From the NCBI RefSeq assembly GCF_016834655.1, contig NZ_JAENHP010000021.1, positions 1 through 64,000 on the forward strand: DNA of 64,000 nt. Direction: 5' to 3'. The DNA comes from Paractinoplanes ovalisporus. GTDB lineage: Bacteria > Actinomycetota > Actinomycetes > Mycobacteriales > Micromonosporaceae. Position 1 is the first letter of the stretch; each line of letters begins with the position of its first letter. Made by a program: the position numbers and the translations under genes. The notes beneath the pieces were generated by a model that searched no databases, was not told where the DNA came from, and worked only from the letters and a program-made list of their open reading frames with translations. Shown piece after piece: positions 36,638 to 45,460 of this stretch.

Positions 36638-39133
36638 ATGCCGAGTTTGACCCGCGCCGAGGCCACCGCCCGGGCCGCCACCGTCGAAGTCCACGAGTAC
36701 GAGGTCGACCTCGACCTGACCGCCGAGGGCGACACCTTCGGGTCCCGTACGGTGGTGCGGTTCGGCGCGCGCGAGGGTTCCTCGACGTTCCTCGAGTTCG
36801 AGCCGGTGACGGTCGGCAAGATGACGCTGAACGGGTCGCCGCTTCCCGAGTCGGTGCTGGCCGACGGCCGGATCGAGCTGACCGGCCTGGCCGAGGAGAA
36901 CGAGCTCGCCGTCGAGGCCGTCATGCGCTATTCGAACACCGGCGAGGGCCTGCACAAATACGTCGACCCGGCCGACGGTTCGGTCTACATCTACCAGCAC
37001 ATGTTCATCAACAACGCGGGCCGCATCCTGCCCGCGTTCGACCAGCCCGACCTCAAGGCGTCCTACCGGATCAGCGTCACCGCGCCCACCAGCTGGCGGG
37101 TGGCGGCCAACGGCCCGCTGCTGTCGGGGCGCGACGGGCGCTGGGAGTTCGCGGCCACCAAGCCGATCTCGACCTACCTCTGCTCGCTGATCGCCGGGCC
37201 CTACCACGAGGTGACCGACTCGCACGACGGCATCCCGCTGGCGCTGTACGCGCGGGCCGCTCTGGCCGACGCGCTCGAGGCCGAGGCGGCCGAGATCTTC
37301 GAGGTCACCAAGCAGTGCTTCGACCGCTACCACGAGATCTTCGACATCCGCTATCCGTTCGGCCACTACCAGCAGGCGTTCGCCCCCGAGTTCAACTTCG
37401 GCGCGATGGAGTACCCCGGACTGGTGGTCTTCCGCGACGAGTTCATCTACCGCTCGGCGGTCACCGAGAGCGAGCGCGAGCACCGGGCCAACGTCATCGC
37501 ACACGAGATGGCGCACATGTGGTTCGGCGACCTGGTGACCATGGCCTGGTGGGACGACCTGTGGCTGAACGAGTCGTTCGCCGAATACATGGGCACCCGC
37601 ATCACCGCCGAGGCCACCCGCTTCCCGGGCACGTGGACGACGTTCGCGATGCAGCGCAAGGCGTGGGGCCTGCGGGCCGACCAGCACCCGTCCACCCACC
37701 CGGTGGCGCCGGCCGAGGTCACCGACACCGACCAGGCGCTGCTCAACTTCGACGGCATCTCGTACGCCAAGGGCGCGGCCGTGCTGCGCCAGCTGGTCGC
37801 CTGGGTGGGTGACGAGGCGTTCCGGGCCGGCGTGAACGCGCACTTCGAGGCGCACGCGTTCGGCAACGCGACCCTGGCCGACCTGCTGGGCGCGCTCTCC
37901 GAGTCGAGCGGGCGCGACCTGACCGCCTGGGCCGACGTGTGGTTGCGCCGGGCCCAGGTGAACACGCTGCGGACGTCGGTCGAGCACGACGGCCGCCACT
38001 ACACGCGGGTCGCCATCGAGCAGACCGCCTTCGAGGGCTACCCGACGCTGCGCCCCCACCACCTGGGCATCGGCCTCTGGGACCGCAACGCCGACGGCAC
38101 GGTGACCCGGCGCAAGCTGGTCGAGGTGGAGGTCGACGCCACCGGCCGTACGGAGGTGCCCGAACTCGCCGGTGAACCGGTGGCTGACCTGCTGCTGCTC
38201 AACGACGGCGACCTGACGTACGCGAAGATCCGCCTGGACGAGGCGTCGACCGCCGCCGTGCCGGTGATGCTGCCGCTGCTCGGCGACTCGCTGGCCCGGG
38301 CCGTGCTGTGGGCGGCCACCCTGGACGCGGTCGTCGACGGCGAGAGCCCGGTGGCCGAGCTGGTCACGCTGGTGCTGGCCGCGCTGCCGGTCGAGTCCGA
38401 GGTCGTGATCGTCGAGGACGTGCTGCGGGCCACCCGCAGCCTGGTCGACCGCTACTCGACCCCGGAGACCCGGCCGGCCGCCCTCGAACTGGTCGCGCAG
38501 GCCGCCGATCGCCTGCTGACCGCCTCCGAGCCGGGCGGATCGCGTCAGCTCGCCGCGGCCCGGGGTCTGATCGGCGCCACCGTCGACACCGCCCGCCTGC
38601 GCGACTGGCTGGCCGGCCGCGAGGTGCCCGAGGGCCTGGCCGTCGACGCCGACCTGCGCTGGCTGATCGTCTACCGCCTGTCCGTGCTGGGCGCGGCCGG
38701 CCCCGACGTGATCGAGGCCGAGTTCGAGCGTGACCGCAGTGCCATCGGCGAGCAGTGGGCCGCCCGCTGCCGGGCCGCCCGCCCCGACGCCGAGGCCAAG
38801 GCGGCCGCGTGGGCGGCGATCATCTCCGACGCCAAGCTGTCGAACCGGCTCGTCGAGATGACCGCCTCCGGCTTCTGGCAGGCCGAGCAGCTCGACCTGA
38901 CCCGGCCGTACGTGGCCCGGTACTTCGCCGAGATGCCCGAGATGCTGCGGATCCGCAACGGCATGAGCGCGGAGCGGACGGCCGCGGCGGCCTACCCGAG
39001 CGTGATGGTCGAGCCCGAGACCCGTGAGCTGGCCGCCCGCATGCTCGCCGACGAGAACCTCGACCCGATCCTGCGGCGGGTCGTGCTCGACGCCGACGAC
39101 GACCTGCGCCGGGCCCTGGCTGCGCGCTTCTGA
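36638..39133 (+). CDS. pepN: Aminopeptidase N (M1 family)
   Basis: The 831-residue zinc metallopeptidase removes N-terminal amino acids. It has the substrate-binding GAMEYPG at about 256-262, zinc site HEMAH at about 289-293 and the third ligand in NESFAEY near 312. An ERAP1-like C-terminal helical domain follows. Length is typical of the Streptomyces-type PepN. ATG at 36638 begins MPSLTRAEATARAA, which aligns with family starts; the open frame upstream runs through the trpS leader. It is divergent from trpS. Confidence 0.95.
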   Translation: MPSLTRAEATARAATVEVHEYEVDLDLTAEGDTFGSRTVVRFGAREGSSTFLEFEPVTVGKMTLNGSPLPESVLADGRIELTGLAEENELAVEAVMRYSNTGEGLHKYVDPADGSVYIYQHMFINNAGRILPAFDQPDLKASYRISVTAPTSWRVAANGPLLSGRDGRWEFAATKPISTYLCSLIAGPYHEVTDSHDGIPLALYARAALADALEAEAAEIFEVTKQCFDRYHEIFDIRYPFGHYQQAFAPEFNFGAMEYPGLVVFRDEFIYRSAVTESEREHRANVIAHEMAHMWFGDLVTMAWWDDLWLNESFAEYMGTRITAEATRFPGTWTTFAMQRKAWGLRADQHPSTHPVAPAEVTDTDQALLNFDGISYAKGAAVLRQLVAWVGDEAFRAGVNAHFEAHAFGNATLADLLGALSESSGRDLTAWADVWLRRAQVNTLRTSVEHDGRHYTRVAIEQTAFEGYPTLRPHHLGIGLWDRNADGTVTRRKLVEVEVDATGRTEVPELAGEPVADLLLLNDGDLTYAKIRLDEASTAAVPVMLPLLGDSLARAVLWAATLDAVVDGESPVAELVTLVLAALPVESEVVIVEDVLRATRSLVDRYSTPETRPAALELVAQAADRLLTASEPGGSRQLAAARGLIGATVDTARLRDWLAGREVPEGLAVDADLRWLIVYRLSVLGAAGPDVIEAEFERDRSAIGEQWAARCRAARPDAEAKAAAWAAIISDAKLSNRLVEMTASGFWQAEQLDLTRPYVARYFAEMPEMLRIRNGMSAERTAAAAYPSVMVEPETRELAARMLADENLDPILRRVVLDADDDLRRALAARF

Positions 39134-39182
39134 CCTTTTGACCGGCTTTCCCCCGTTACTCTCCCTCTACGGGGGTGGGGGC

Positions 39183-40307
39183 GTGGAGTGGTCCGAGGAT
39201 GTGCGTAACCAGCGGCTGGAGAGCCTGGGCCAGCTCGCCGGCGGCGTCGCCCACGACTTCAACAACATCCTCGGAGTGATCGTCAACTACGCGAGCTTCG
39301 TCGTCGAGGAAGCCGAGTCCGAGCAGCCCGACGTCCGGATGATCGCCTCCGACGCCCGGCAGGTCGTCCGGGCCACCGAGCGGGCCACCCATCTCACCCA
39401 CCAGCTGCTGGCCTTCGCCCGCCGCGAGGTCGTCCGCCCGCAGCTGCTCGACCTCAACGCCCTGATCGCCGGTCTCGAGCCCCGGCTGCGTGAGACCGCC
39501 GGCGCGGGCGTCACCCTGCTCGCCCGGCCCGGCCCGGACGTGCCGCCGGTCGTCTGCGACCCCGGCCGGATCGAGCAGATGCTGGTCAACCTCGCGCAGA
39601 ACGCCCGCGACGCGATGCCCGCGGGCGGCAACCTGGTGATCGACACCGGCGGCCACCACGACCGCGTACGGCTGCGCGTGTGCGACTCCGGCCGGGGGAT
39701 GACGGCCGAGGTCGCCGACCGCGCGTTCGAGCCGTTCTTCACCACCAAGGCCAGCGGCGACGGCATCGGGCTGGGCCTGGCCATGGTCTATGGCATCGTC
39801 ACCCAGGCCGGCGGCGAGGTGAGTCTGACCAGCGAACCGGGGCTGGGCACCACGGTCACCGTGCTGCTGCCGGCGGCGCCTCCCTCGTCCGTCGCCGACA
39901 TGTCGTCATCCGTTCCTGGGGCCGTGCCGACCGGTGGGCACGGGGAGACGCTGCTGGTGGTCGACGACGAGGCCGGGCTGCGTGATGTGGCCGGGCGGAT
40001 CCTGTCGGGTGCCGGGTACCGCGTGATCTCGGCCGAGGGCGGGGTCGAGGCGCTGGCGATCGCGTCCCGGCACGACGGTGCGATCGATCTGCTGCTCAGT
40101 GACGTGGTGATGCCCGGGATGCTGGGCAAGGACCTCGCCGAGCGGCTGGTGGTCGCCCGGCCGGACACGCGGGTGCTCTACATGTCCGGTTATGCCCAGC
40201 CCGTCCTGCACTCTCAGGGCACGCTTGACCCCGGGGTCGCTCTCCTGGAGAAGCCGTTCACCGCCGACGACCTGCTCACAGCAGTCCGTAGGCGCCTCGA
40301 CGGTTGA
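39183..40307 (+). CDS. Hybrid histidine kinase (HisKA-HATPase-REC), no sensor domain
   Basis: The 374-residue protein starts with GTG at 39183 and reaches the phospho-acceptor motif GGVAHDFNN by residue 24 (H24). The ATPase domain has NLAQNARDAMP, DSGRGM and GIGLGLAM, and a receiver domain has its phosphorylation site in LLLSDVVMPG at about D306. It lacks transmembrane, PAS or GAF input domains. It must take its signal from a partner, or the start is wrong, although the upstream frame is only antisense to pepN. No response regulator with an output domain is adjacent. Confidence 0.9.
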   Translation: MEWSEDVRNQRLESLGQLAGGVAHDFNNILGVIVNYASFVVEEAESEQPDVRMIASDARQVVRATERATHLTHQLLAFARREVVRPQLLDLNALIAGLEPRLRETAGAGVTLLARPGPDVPPVVCDPGRIEQMLVNLAQNARDAMPAGGNLVIDTGGHHDRVRLRVCDSGRGMTAEVADRAFEPFFTTKASGDGIGLGLAMVYGIVTQAGGEVSLTSEPGLGTTVTVLLPAAPPSSVADMSSSVPGAVPTGGHGETLLVVDDEAGLRDVAGRILSGAGYRVISAEGGVEALAIASRHDGAIDLLLSDVVMPGMLGKDLAERLVVARPDTRVLYMSGYAQPVLHSQGTLDPGVALLEKPFTADDLLTAVRRRLDG

Positions 40308-40353
40308 TCTCCATCCGACCGCCCCGCCCGCCGCCCTTGATCAGACTGAAGAC

Positions 40354-40359
40354 TATTCT
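40354..40359 (+). promoter_or_regulatory. -10 box TATTCT, leaderless start of nadD
   Basis: TATTCT is followed by TCTTTC (6 nt) and GTG at 40366. No ribosome binding site precedes the start. Confidence 0.65.
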
Positions 40360-40365
40360 TCTTTC

Positions 40366-40971
40366 GTGTCGGGTCGGCGGATCGGGATCATGGGTGGGAC
40401 GTTCGACCCCATCCATCACGGTCACCTCGTGGCCGCCAGCGAGGTGCAGGCCCGCTTCGACCTCGACGAGGTCGTCTTCGTGCCCACCGGCCAGCCCTAC
40501 GAGAAGGGCCGGGTCTCGCCCGCCGAGGACCGCTATCTGATGACGGTCATCGCCACCGCGTCCAACCCGCGCTTCCACGTCAGCCGGGCCGACATCGACC
40601 GCGACGGCCCCACCTACACCATCGACACCCTGCGTGACATGCGGTCGGTCTACGGCGCCGACGCGTCGCTCTTCTTCATCACCGGCGCGGACGCGCTCAA
40701 CCGCATCCTGAGCTGGAAGGACGCGCTCGAGATGCTGTCCGCGGCGCACTTCGTGGGCGTCACCCGTCCGGGGTTCGAACTCAGCGACGAGCACCTCCCG
40801 CGCGACAGCGTCACGCTGGTCGAGGTGCCGGCCATGGCGATCTCGTCGACCGCCTGCCGCGACCGCGTCGCCGCCGGCGAACCGGTCTGGTATCTGGTGC
40901 CCGACGGTGTCGTGCAATACATCAACAAGCGGGGCCTCTATCGGGGCTCGGGAAATGTCACACCGGTGTGA
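40366..40971 (+). CDS. nadD: Nicotinate-nucleotide adenylyltransferase
   Basis: NadD joins nicotinate mononucleotide and ATP to make nicotinate adenine dinucleotide in NAD synthesis. The 201-residue protein has the nucleotidyltransferase motif GGTFDPIHHGHL at about 10-21 and the C-terminal ISSTACRDR motif (ISSTXXR type). GTG at 40366 fits a leaderless promoter. It leads the cluster nadD-rsfS-gpgP-like seen in mycobacteria (Rv2421c-Rv2419c). Confidence 0.96.
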   Translation: MSGRRIGIMGGTFDPIHHGHLVAASEVQARFDLDEVVFVPTGQPYEKGRVSPAEDRYLMTVIATASNPRFHVSRADIDRDGPTYTIDTLRDMRSVYGADASLFFITGADALNRILSWKDALEMLSAAHFVGVTRPGFELSDEHLPRDSVTLVEVPAMAISSTACRDRVAAGEPVWYLVPDGVVQYINKRGLYRGSGNVTPV

Positions 40972-41011
40972 GACGCTTGATGCACCTAGACACCCGACCG
41001 AGGGGACACTC

Positions 41012-41401
41012 TTGCCCGTCACCGAACGCGCTCTTGAACTGGCGATGACGGCCGCGCAGGCCGCCGCCGACAAGAAGGCGCAGGACATCGTCGTGATCGA
41101 CGTCGGCGACCAGCTCTACATCACCGATGCCTTCGTGATCGCCTCCGCGTCCAACGAGCGCCAGGTCATCGCGATCGTCGACGCCATCGAGGAAGCGCTG
41201 CTCAACCTCCCCGAAAAGGCGAAGCCCGTCCGTCGTGAGGGCGAGCGCCAGGGGCGGTGGGTGCTGCTCGACTACGTCGACATCGTCGTCCACATCCAGC
41301 ACGCCGAGGAGCGGGAGTTCTACGCGCTCGACAAGCTGTGGAAGGACTGCCCGTCGATCCCGTTCGTCGACCGCGACATGGCCGAGGCCGACGCGTCGTG
41401 A
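41012..41401 (+). CDS. rsfS: Ribosome silencing factor
   Basis: The 129-residue RsfS/Iojap protein binds L14 and blocks subunit joining when nutrients are low. It has DIVVIDVGDQLYITDAFVIA and RWVLLDYVDIVVHI. I chose TTG at 41012 because AGGGG lies about 7 nt upstream and similarity begins there. Its stop lies inside a 30-bp direct repeat. Confidence 0.95.
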   Translation: MPVTERALELAMTAAQAAADKKAQDIVVIDVGDQLYITDAFVIASASNERQVIAIVDAIEEALLNLPEKAKPVRREGERQGRWVLLDYVDIVVHIQHAEEREFYALDKLWKDCPSIPFVDRDMAEADAS

Positions 41402-41457
41402 GCGCCGCGTTCCACACCCCGGCTCGCGTGAGCGCCGGGCTTCACACCCGGGCTCGC
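41398..41457. repeat. 30-bp tandem duplication at the rsfS stop codon
   Basis: Two adjacent 30-bp units (41398-41427 and 41428-41457) differ at about three positions. The first contains the rsfS stop. The duplication spaces rsfS from the phosphatase gene, which would otherwise be almost adjacent. Confidence 0.85.
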
Positions 41458-41486
41458 GTGATGGGCGAGCGGCACGGGGTGATGGC

Positions 41487-42116
41487 ATGACGCGCCTGAT
41501 CGTCTGGCGTCACGGCAACACCGACTGGAACGCGTCCAACCGCGTCCAGGGGCAGACCGACGTGGCGCTCAACCAGCTCGGCCGTCAGCAGGCCGTCGAC
41601 GCCGCCGAGCTGCTGGTCAAGCTGAAACCCGACGTGATCGTCTCCAGCGACCTGAAGCGGGCGGCCGACACCGCGGCCGCGCTCGGCGCCCTCACCGGCA
41701 TCTCGATCGGCTATGACAAGCGGCTCCGCGAGCGCTATTTCGGCTCCTGGCAGGGCCTCACCATGCCCGAGGTCGCCCAGCTGCACCCCGACCAGCACGC
41801 CCGCTGGACGGCCGGGCAGGAGGTCGGCGGTGACGTCGAAACCCTCGAAGAGCTCGGCAAGCGGGTGGCCGACGCGCTGCTCGACGCCGCTGCCCAGGCA
41901 CCGGCCGGTGGCACGGTCGTGGTCTCCACCCACGGCGCCGCCGCCCGCCAGGGCATCGGTCACCTGCTCGGCTGGCCGCTGGAGCAGCTGCGCACCCTGC
42001 GCGCCCTGCAGAACTGCCACTGGGTCGAGCTGACCCACGACAGCAAGCGGGGCTGGCAGGTCGCGGCTTACAACGTGGGCCCGTTCAGCGACCGGCCGGT
42101 GCCGCCGCCCGTCTGA
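41487..42116 (+). CDS. Histidine phosphatase family protein, GpgP-like
   Basis: The 209-residue protein has the phosphoglycerate-mutase-type active site RHGNTDWN at 8-15 (H9) and a second catalytic histidine in VVSTHGAAAR. In M. tuberculosis the gene after rsfS is Rv2419c, glucosyl-3-phosphoglycerate phosphatase. Position plus family suggests the same role here in glucosylglycerate or methylglucose polysaccharide synthesis. A general phosphatase is possible. Confidence 0.85.
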   Translation: MTRLIVWRHGNTDWNASNRVQGQTDVALNQLGRQQAVDAAELLVKLKPDVIVSSDLKRAADTAAALGALTGISIGYDKRLRERYFGSWQGLTMPEVAQLHPDQHARWTAGQEVGGDVETLEELGKRVADALLDAAAQAPAGGTVVVSTHGAAARQGIGHLLGWPLEQLRTLRALQNCHWVELTHDSKRGWQVAAYNVGPFSDRPVPPPV

Positions 42117-42125
42117 TCCTTTGAT

Positions 42126-42141
42126 CGAGCCCGCCGGCTCG
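42126..42141 (+). terminator. Small hairpin after the histidine phosphatase gene
   Basis: CGAGCC-CGCC-GGCTCG forms a 6-bp stem 10 nt after the stop. There is no T-tract, and it may act only as an RNA end stabiliser. Confidence 0.35.
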
Positions 42142-42150
42142 GGCCCGCCC

Positions 42151-42262
42151 GTCTTGTCGCGCCTGCCCGGCCGCTGCTTGGGCTTGCCTGTCTTGTCGTG
42201 CCCGCCCGGCCGCCTGCCTGGGCTTGGCCGTCTTGTTGCGCCTGCCCGGCTGTCTCATCGGG
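42151..42262. repeat. 39-40 bp imperfect tandem repeat, about 2.8 copies
   Basis: Units starting GTCTTGT at 42151, 42190 and 42230 share a GCCTGCCCGGC segment and, in the first two, a TGGGCTT end. The array fills the gap between the phosphatase and lipoprotein genes. Confidence 0.8.
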
Positions 42263-42309
42263 CTCGCCGCGGCGGGGAACCGTCGATGATCCGGTAGCGT
42301 CCAAGCATC

Positions 42310-42723
42310 ATGGTGACTCGTACCGTTCCCGCCGTATTGCTCCTTCTGCTCGTCACGGCCGGCTGCGCCAACAACACGGCCGACACCGGGGCGGCCCCGG
42401 AACCGGCCCCCTCGGCGTCGGACGTGATCGACCTCCCCGTGCCCAGCGCCAAGACCAGCGGACCCGTGGGCGAACCCCCGTCCGGCCGGCCCAACGCGGG
42501 CGGCCAGACGATCACCGGCACGGTGACCGCCGGGGTCGAGCCCAACTGCCTGCTCCTCACCGACAGCAACGGTTCCCACCTGCTGATCTTCGACGACCCG
42601 GCGATGAAGGCCGACGCCGCCGCGGGCAGCAAGGTCAAGATCTCCGGCCATTCCGAGCCGGGCATGATGTCGACCTGCCAGCAGGGCGTGCCGTTCATCG
42701 TGACCTCGGTCGAGAAGGGCTGA
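42310..42723 (+). CDS. Small secreted lipoprotein
   Basis: The 137-residue protein has a signal peptide and lipobox VTAGC (Cys at about 19), a Pro/Ser-rich linker to about 62, and a compact domain of about 75 residues. Its GTVTAGVEPNCLLLTDSNG and CQQGVPFIVTSVEKG segments hold two cysteines. The domain looks like a small beta-barrel, but I cannot assign a family. TAGCGT with a 9-nt gap precedes the ATG, giving a very short leader. Confidence 0.8.
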   Translation: MVTRTVPAVLLLLLVTAGCANNTADTGAAPEPAPSASDVIDLPVPSAKTSGPVGEPPSGRPNAGGQTITGTVTAGVEPNCLLLTDSNGSHLLIFDDPAMKADAAAGSKVKISGHSEPGMMSTCQQGVPFIVTSVEKG

Positions 42724-42756
42724 CCCCCGCGCTCACCTGGGCGTGTTCCGATCGGC

Positions 42757-42762
42757 TACCGT
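42757..42762 (+). promoter_or_regulatory. -10 box TACCGT, leaderless start of degV
   Basis: TACCGT is followed by GCCCGC (6 nt) and the ATG at 42769. Confidence 0.6.
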
Positions 42763-42768
42763 GCCCGC

Positions 42769-43623
42769 ATGCCCGTCGCGGTTGTCACCGACTCCACCGC
42801 GTACCTGCCCGCCGAACTCAGCGGCTCGTATGAGCTGACCGTCGTGCCCCTCACCGTGGTGATCAACGGGACCGACGGGCTCGAAGGCATCGAGATCCAG
42901 CCGGCCGAGGTGGCCCGGGCCCTGGGCGAGCGCCGGGCCGCGGTGAGCACGTCGCGGCCCGCCCCGAGCCAGTTCGCCGAGGCCTACCGCAAGCTGCTCG
43001 ACGCGGGCGCCGACGGCATCGTCTCGGTGCACCTGTCGGCCCAGCTCTCCGGAACCCACGAGGCGGCGGTGCTGGCCGCGGCCGACTTCGGGTCCCGGGT
43101 CGAGGTGGTCGACAGCGGGACGACCGGCATGGGGCTCGGGTTCGCCGCCCTGGCCGCCGCGAGCGCCGCCGCCAAAGGTCAAGACCTTGCTTCCGTACGG
43201 GATGAGGCCGTCGACCACGCGGCCCGCGTGAGCACGCTCTTCTACGTCGACACGCTCGAGTTCCTGCGGCGGGGCGGGCGCATCAACGCGGCGTCGGCGC
43301 TGGTCGGCACGGCCCTGTCGGTCAAGCCGATCCTGCATGTGTCCGACGGGGCGATCGTGGTCAAGGACCGGGTGCGTACGGCCGGACGGGCGCTGGCCAA
43401 ACTGGTCGACCTCGCCGTGGAGGCCTCCGGGGACGGGGAGGCCGACATCGCCGTACACCATCTGCAGGCGCAGGACCGTGCGACCGCGCTCGCCGACCAG
43501 GTGGCGATGCGGCTGGGGGACAGGCTGCGGGACTGCTACATCACCGAGATCGGGGCGGTGGTGGCGGCGCATGTGGGTCCCGGGGTGGCCGGGATCGTGG
43601 TGCACCGGCGGCCCTCCACCTGA
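42769..43623 (+). CDS. DegV family fatty-acid-binding protein
   Basis: The 284-residue protein begins with VAVVTDSTAYLP and has VSTSRPAPSQF and the LEFLRRGGRI region, all conserved in DegV/FakB proteins that bind fatty acids. In Firmicutes, FakB partners with a FakA kinase; no fakA is nearby. In M. tuberculosis the counterpart is Rv2417c, in the same place. Its last 83 bp overlap the 3' end of the opposite gene at 43541-44626. Confidence 0.92.
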   Translation: MPVAVVTDSTAYLPAELSGSYELTVVPLTVVINGTDGLEGIEIQPAEVARALGERRAAVSTSRPAPSQFAEAYRKLLDAGADGIVSVHLSAQLSGTHEAAVLAAADFGSRVEVVDSGTTGMGLGFAALAAASAAAKGQDLASVRDEAVDHAARVSTLFYVDTLEFLRRGGRINAASALVGTALSVKPILHVSDGAIVVKDRVRTAGRALAKLVDLAVEASGDGEADIAVHHLQAQDRATALADQVAMRLGDRLRDCYITEIGAVVAAHVGPGVAGIVVHRRPST

Positions 43624-44626
43624 TCGGTTCCAGGTCGGGCACGGGCTCGAGGTCGAGATCGGGCCACGGGACCGTCCGGTCGCCGATCCGCACCTCGTCG
43701 GCGGTCGGGAGCAGGGACTTCTCGTCCCAGACGACCGTGGTGCGCCAGCCGGTTGCGTCGTCGCCGGCGATCAGCAGTTCGGCCGCGGGCTCGGTGAGGT
43801 GGGCCGCCTGACGGGTGTACTCCTGGACGGCCAGGATGCGTTCGGCCCGTTGGACGACGTGGTGCAGCGGGTGGTCCGGGCCGGCGGTGAAGGGCACGGT
43901 GCACCCCTGGGCGTCACTGACGTACGCCATCGGGGTGATGGGTCGCGGCGACCGGGCATAGATCTCCTCGGCCTGGGCGAACAGGGCCGGGAGATGCGGG
44001 CTGCCGGCGGCGGTGATCAGCAGGGTGCCGCGCTCGGGGGCGAACGCGACGGGGGCGCCGCCGACCTGGGGTTCGAGGCGGCCCAGCCAGTGTTCGAGGA
44101 GGAGATGCGAGGTCCAGTACGCGTCGCCGTCGTCCACGAAACGGATGACCTCGGTGGGAGTGCCCTGGAGGGTGACGGCCTCGAGGTTGTCGCGGGCCGC
44201 GGTGAAGACGTCCTGGGGGCGTACGTGCCAGGTCTGAAGTTGACTCTCGGTCACGTAGGTCATCGCCTCGGGGTGGTCGATCACCACGTATTCGTTCAGA
44301 TAGGGCAGGGCGGGTCGGTGGAGGGGGTTGCCGGGGGTGGCGCCTCTCAGAACCGGGCGGAGCAGGGGGCGGGCGAGTTCCCAGGTGGCCGGGATGGGGT
44401 CGGGGCTGAGGCCGGAGACGTACGCCTGGATCCGCTTTTTGCGGCCTTTTCTGGGATTCAGCAGGGGGGCCAGGTCGAGGATGGTGGGTTCACTCTGGAC
44501 ATTTGTGGTGAACCGGACCTGGAAGGTGCGGGCGTCGTAGCGTACGGCGGAAAAGCCGGCCCGGCGCATGCGGCGGATCACCTGGGAGGCCAGCCTGGCT
44601 CGGCTCAGCCTTCGCAGTAGGCCCAC
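43541..44626 (-). CDS. DUF1444-like protein (YtpQ family)
   Basis: The 361-residue protein has NLEAVTLQG, DGDAYWTSHLLLEHW and GAPVAFAPERGTLLITAAG. These parallel the NLRSLE, DGYDASRIL and VAVPHQDVLII order of Bacillus YtpQ (DUF1444). Function is unknown. The C-terminal 25 or so residues are Pro/Arg-rich and are the antisense of the degV 3' end, so the tail may be a recent read-through extension. GTG at 44626 has GAGGAGG about 10 nt upstream. Confidence 0.7.
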   Translation of the reverse strand: MGLLRRLSRARLASQVIRRMRRAGFSAVRYDARTFQVRFTTNVQSEPTILDLAPLLNPRKGRKKRIQAYVSGLSPDPIPATWELARPLLRPVLRGATPGNPLHRPALPYLNEYVVIDHPEAMTYVTESQLQTWHVRPQDVFTAARDNLEAVTLQGTPTEVIRFVDDGDAYWTSHLLLEHWLGRLEPQVGGAPVAFAPERGTLLITAAGSPHLPALFAQAEEIYARSPRPITPMAYVSDAQGCTVPFTAGPDHPLHHVVQRAERILAVQEYTRQAAHLTEPAAELLIAGDDATGWRTTVVWDEKSLLPTADEVRIGDRTVPWPDLDLEPVPDLEPIRWRAAGAPRSRPPRDPHAPPPPPRSR

Positions 44627-44677
44627 CGGGTTGCCTCCTCGTCCTTGTCCCGCTTGCCCTTGATCCGCTGTGCGCCG

Positions 44678-45460
44678 TCATTCCTCCTTGTGGGCTCGGA
44701 TGACTCGCGCTTCGAGATCTTCGTCGTAGATGACCTCGGCGTCCAGACCCGATCTCCGTACCGCCTCGATTGCCGGTTGTTCCTGCGCCTCGGTGATTTC
44801 GGTGAGCAGAACGCCGCCGGGGGCGAGCCATTTGGGAGCGCTCCCGGTGACTCGGCGAAAGATATCAAGGCCGTCCTCGCCGCCGTCGAGGGCCATCGCG
44901 GGTTCGTGGTCGCGGGCCTCGACCGGGAGCAGGGGGATGTGGGCGGTGGCGACGTACGGGACGTTGGCCAGCAGGACGTCGACCCGGCCCTGGAGTTCGT
45001 GGGGCAGCGCGTCATAGAGGTCTCCCTCGTGGACGTGGGCGATGCCGTTGTCGCGGGCGCAGGCCGTCGCGGTGGGGTCGAGGTCGGCGGCGTGGAGTTC
45101 CACGTGCGGCCGGAGCCGGCGGACGGCCAGTCCGAGAGCGCCGGAGCCGCAGCAGAGATCCACGAGCAGGTCCGGGTGATGGGCGGCGGCCAGGCGGACG
45201 AGAAGCTCGCTGCGAACGCGGGGCACGAAGACGCCGGGCCTCAGCCGTACGCGGACCCCGGCGAAATCCGCGAAGCCGACCACCTGCTCGAGGGGTTCGC
45301 CCTTGGCCCGGCGCTCGATCATCTCGTCGAGAGTGCGCAGGTCAGGGGCGGCGGATTCGATGATCGCCGCTTCCTCCTCGGCGAAGACGCAGCCGGCCGC
45401 CCGCAGCCTGGCGACCGTATCGCTCATATCACGTCCGGGCATGATCGCCGGGTTATCCAC
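44678..45460 (-). CDS. Putative protein N5-glutamine methyltransferase (PrmC-related)
   Basis: The 260-residue SAM-dependent methyltransferase has an N-terminal helical region with EPLEQVVGFADFAG, a SAM site VDLCCGSGALGLAV and the catalytic motif NVPY in place of NPPY. Variation at that position fits the PrmC-related TIGR03704 family. It probably methylates a glutamine of an unknown protein. The true release-factor enzyme (prmC) is normally next to prfA, which is not here. GTG at 45460 is the longest start; an in-frame ATG at 45427 is also possible. Confidence 0.85.
   Translation of the reverse strand: MDNPAIMPGRDMSDTVARLRAAGCVFAEEEAAIIESAAPDLRTLDEMIERRAKGEPLEQVVGFADFAGVRVRLRPGVFVPRVRSELLVRLAAAHHPDLLVDLCCGSGALGLAVRRLRPHVELHAADLDPTATACARDNGIAHVHEGDLYDALPHELQGRVDVLLANVPYVATAHIPLLPVEARDHEPAMALDGGEDGLDIFRRVTGSAPKWLAPGGVLLTEITEAQEQPAIEAVRRSGLDAEVIYDEDLEARVIRAHKEE

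Noticed and set aside
44678..45460. NVPY in place of NPPY as a sign of a dead methyltransferase
   Set aside because: The middle positions of this motif vary in the PrmC-related family; the Asn and the final Pro-Tyr are kept, so activity is likely.
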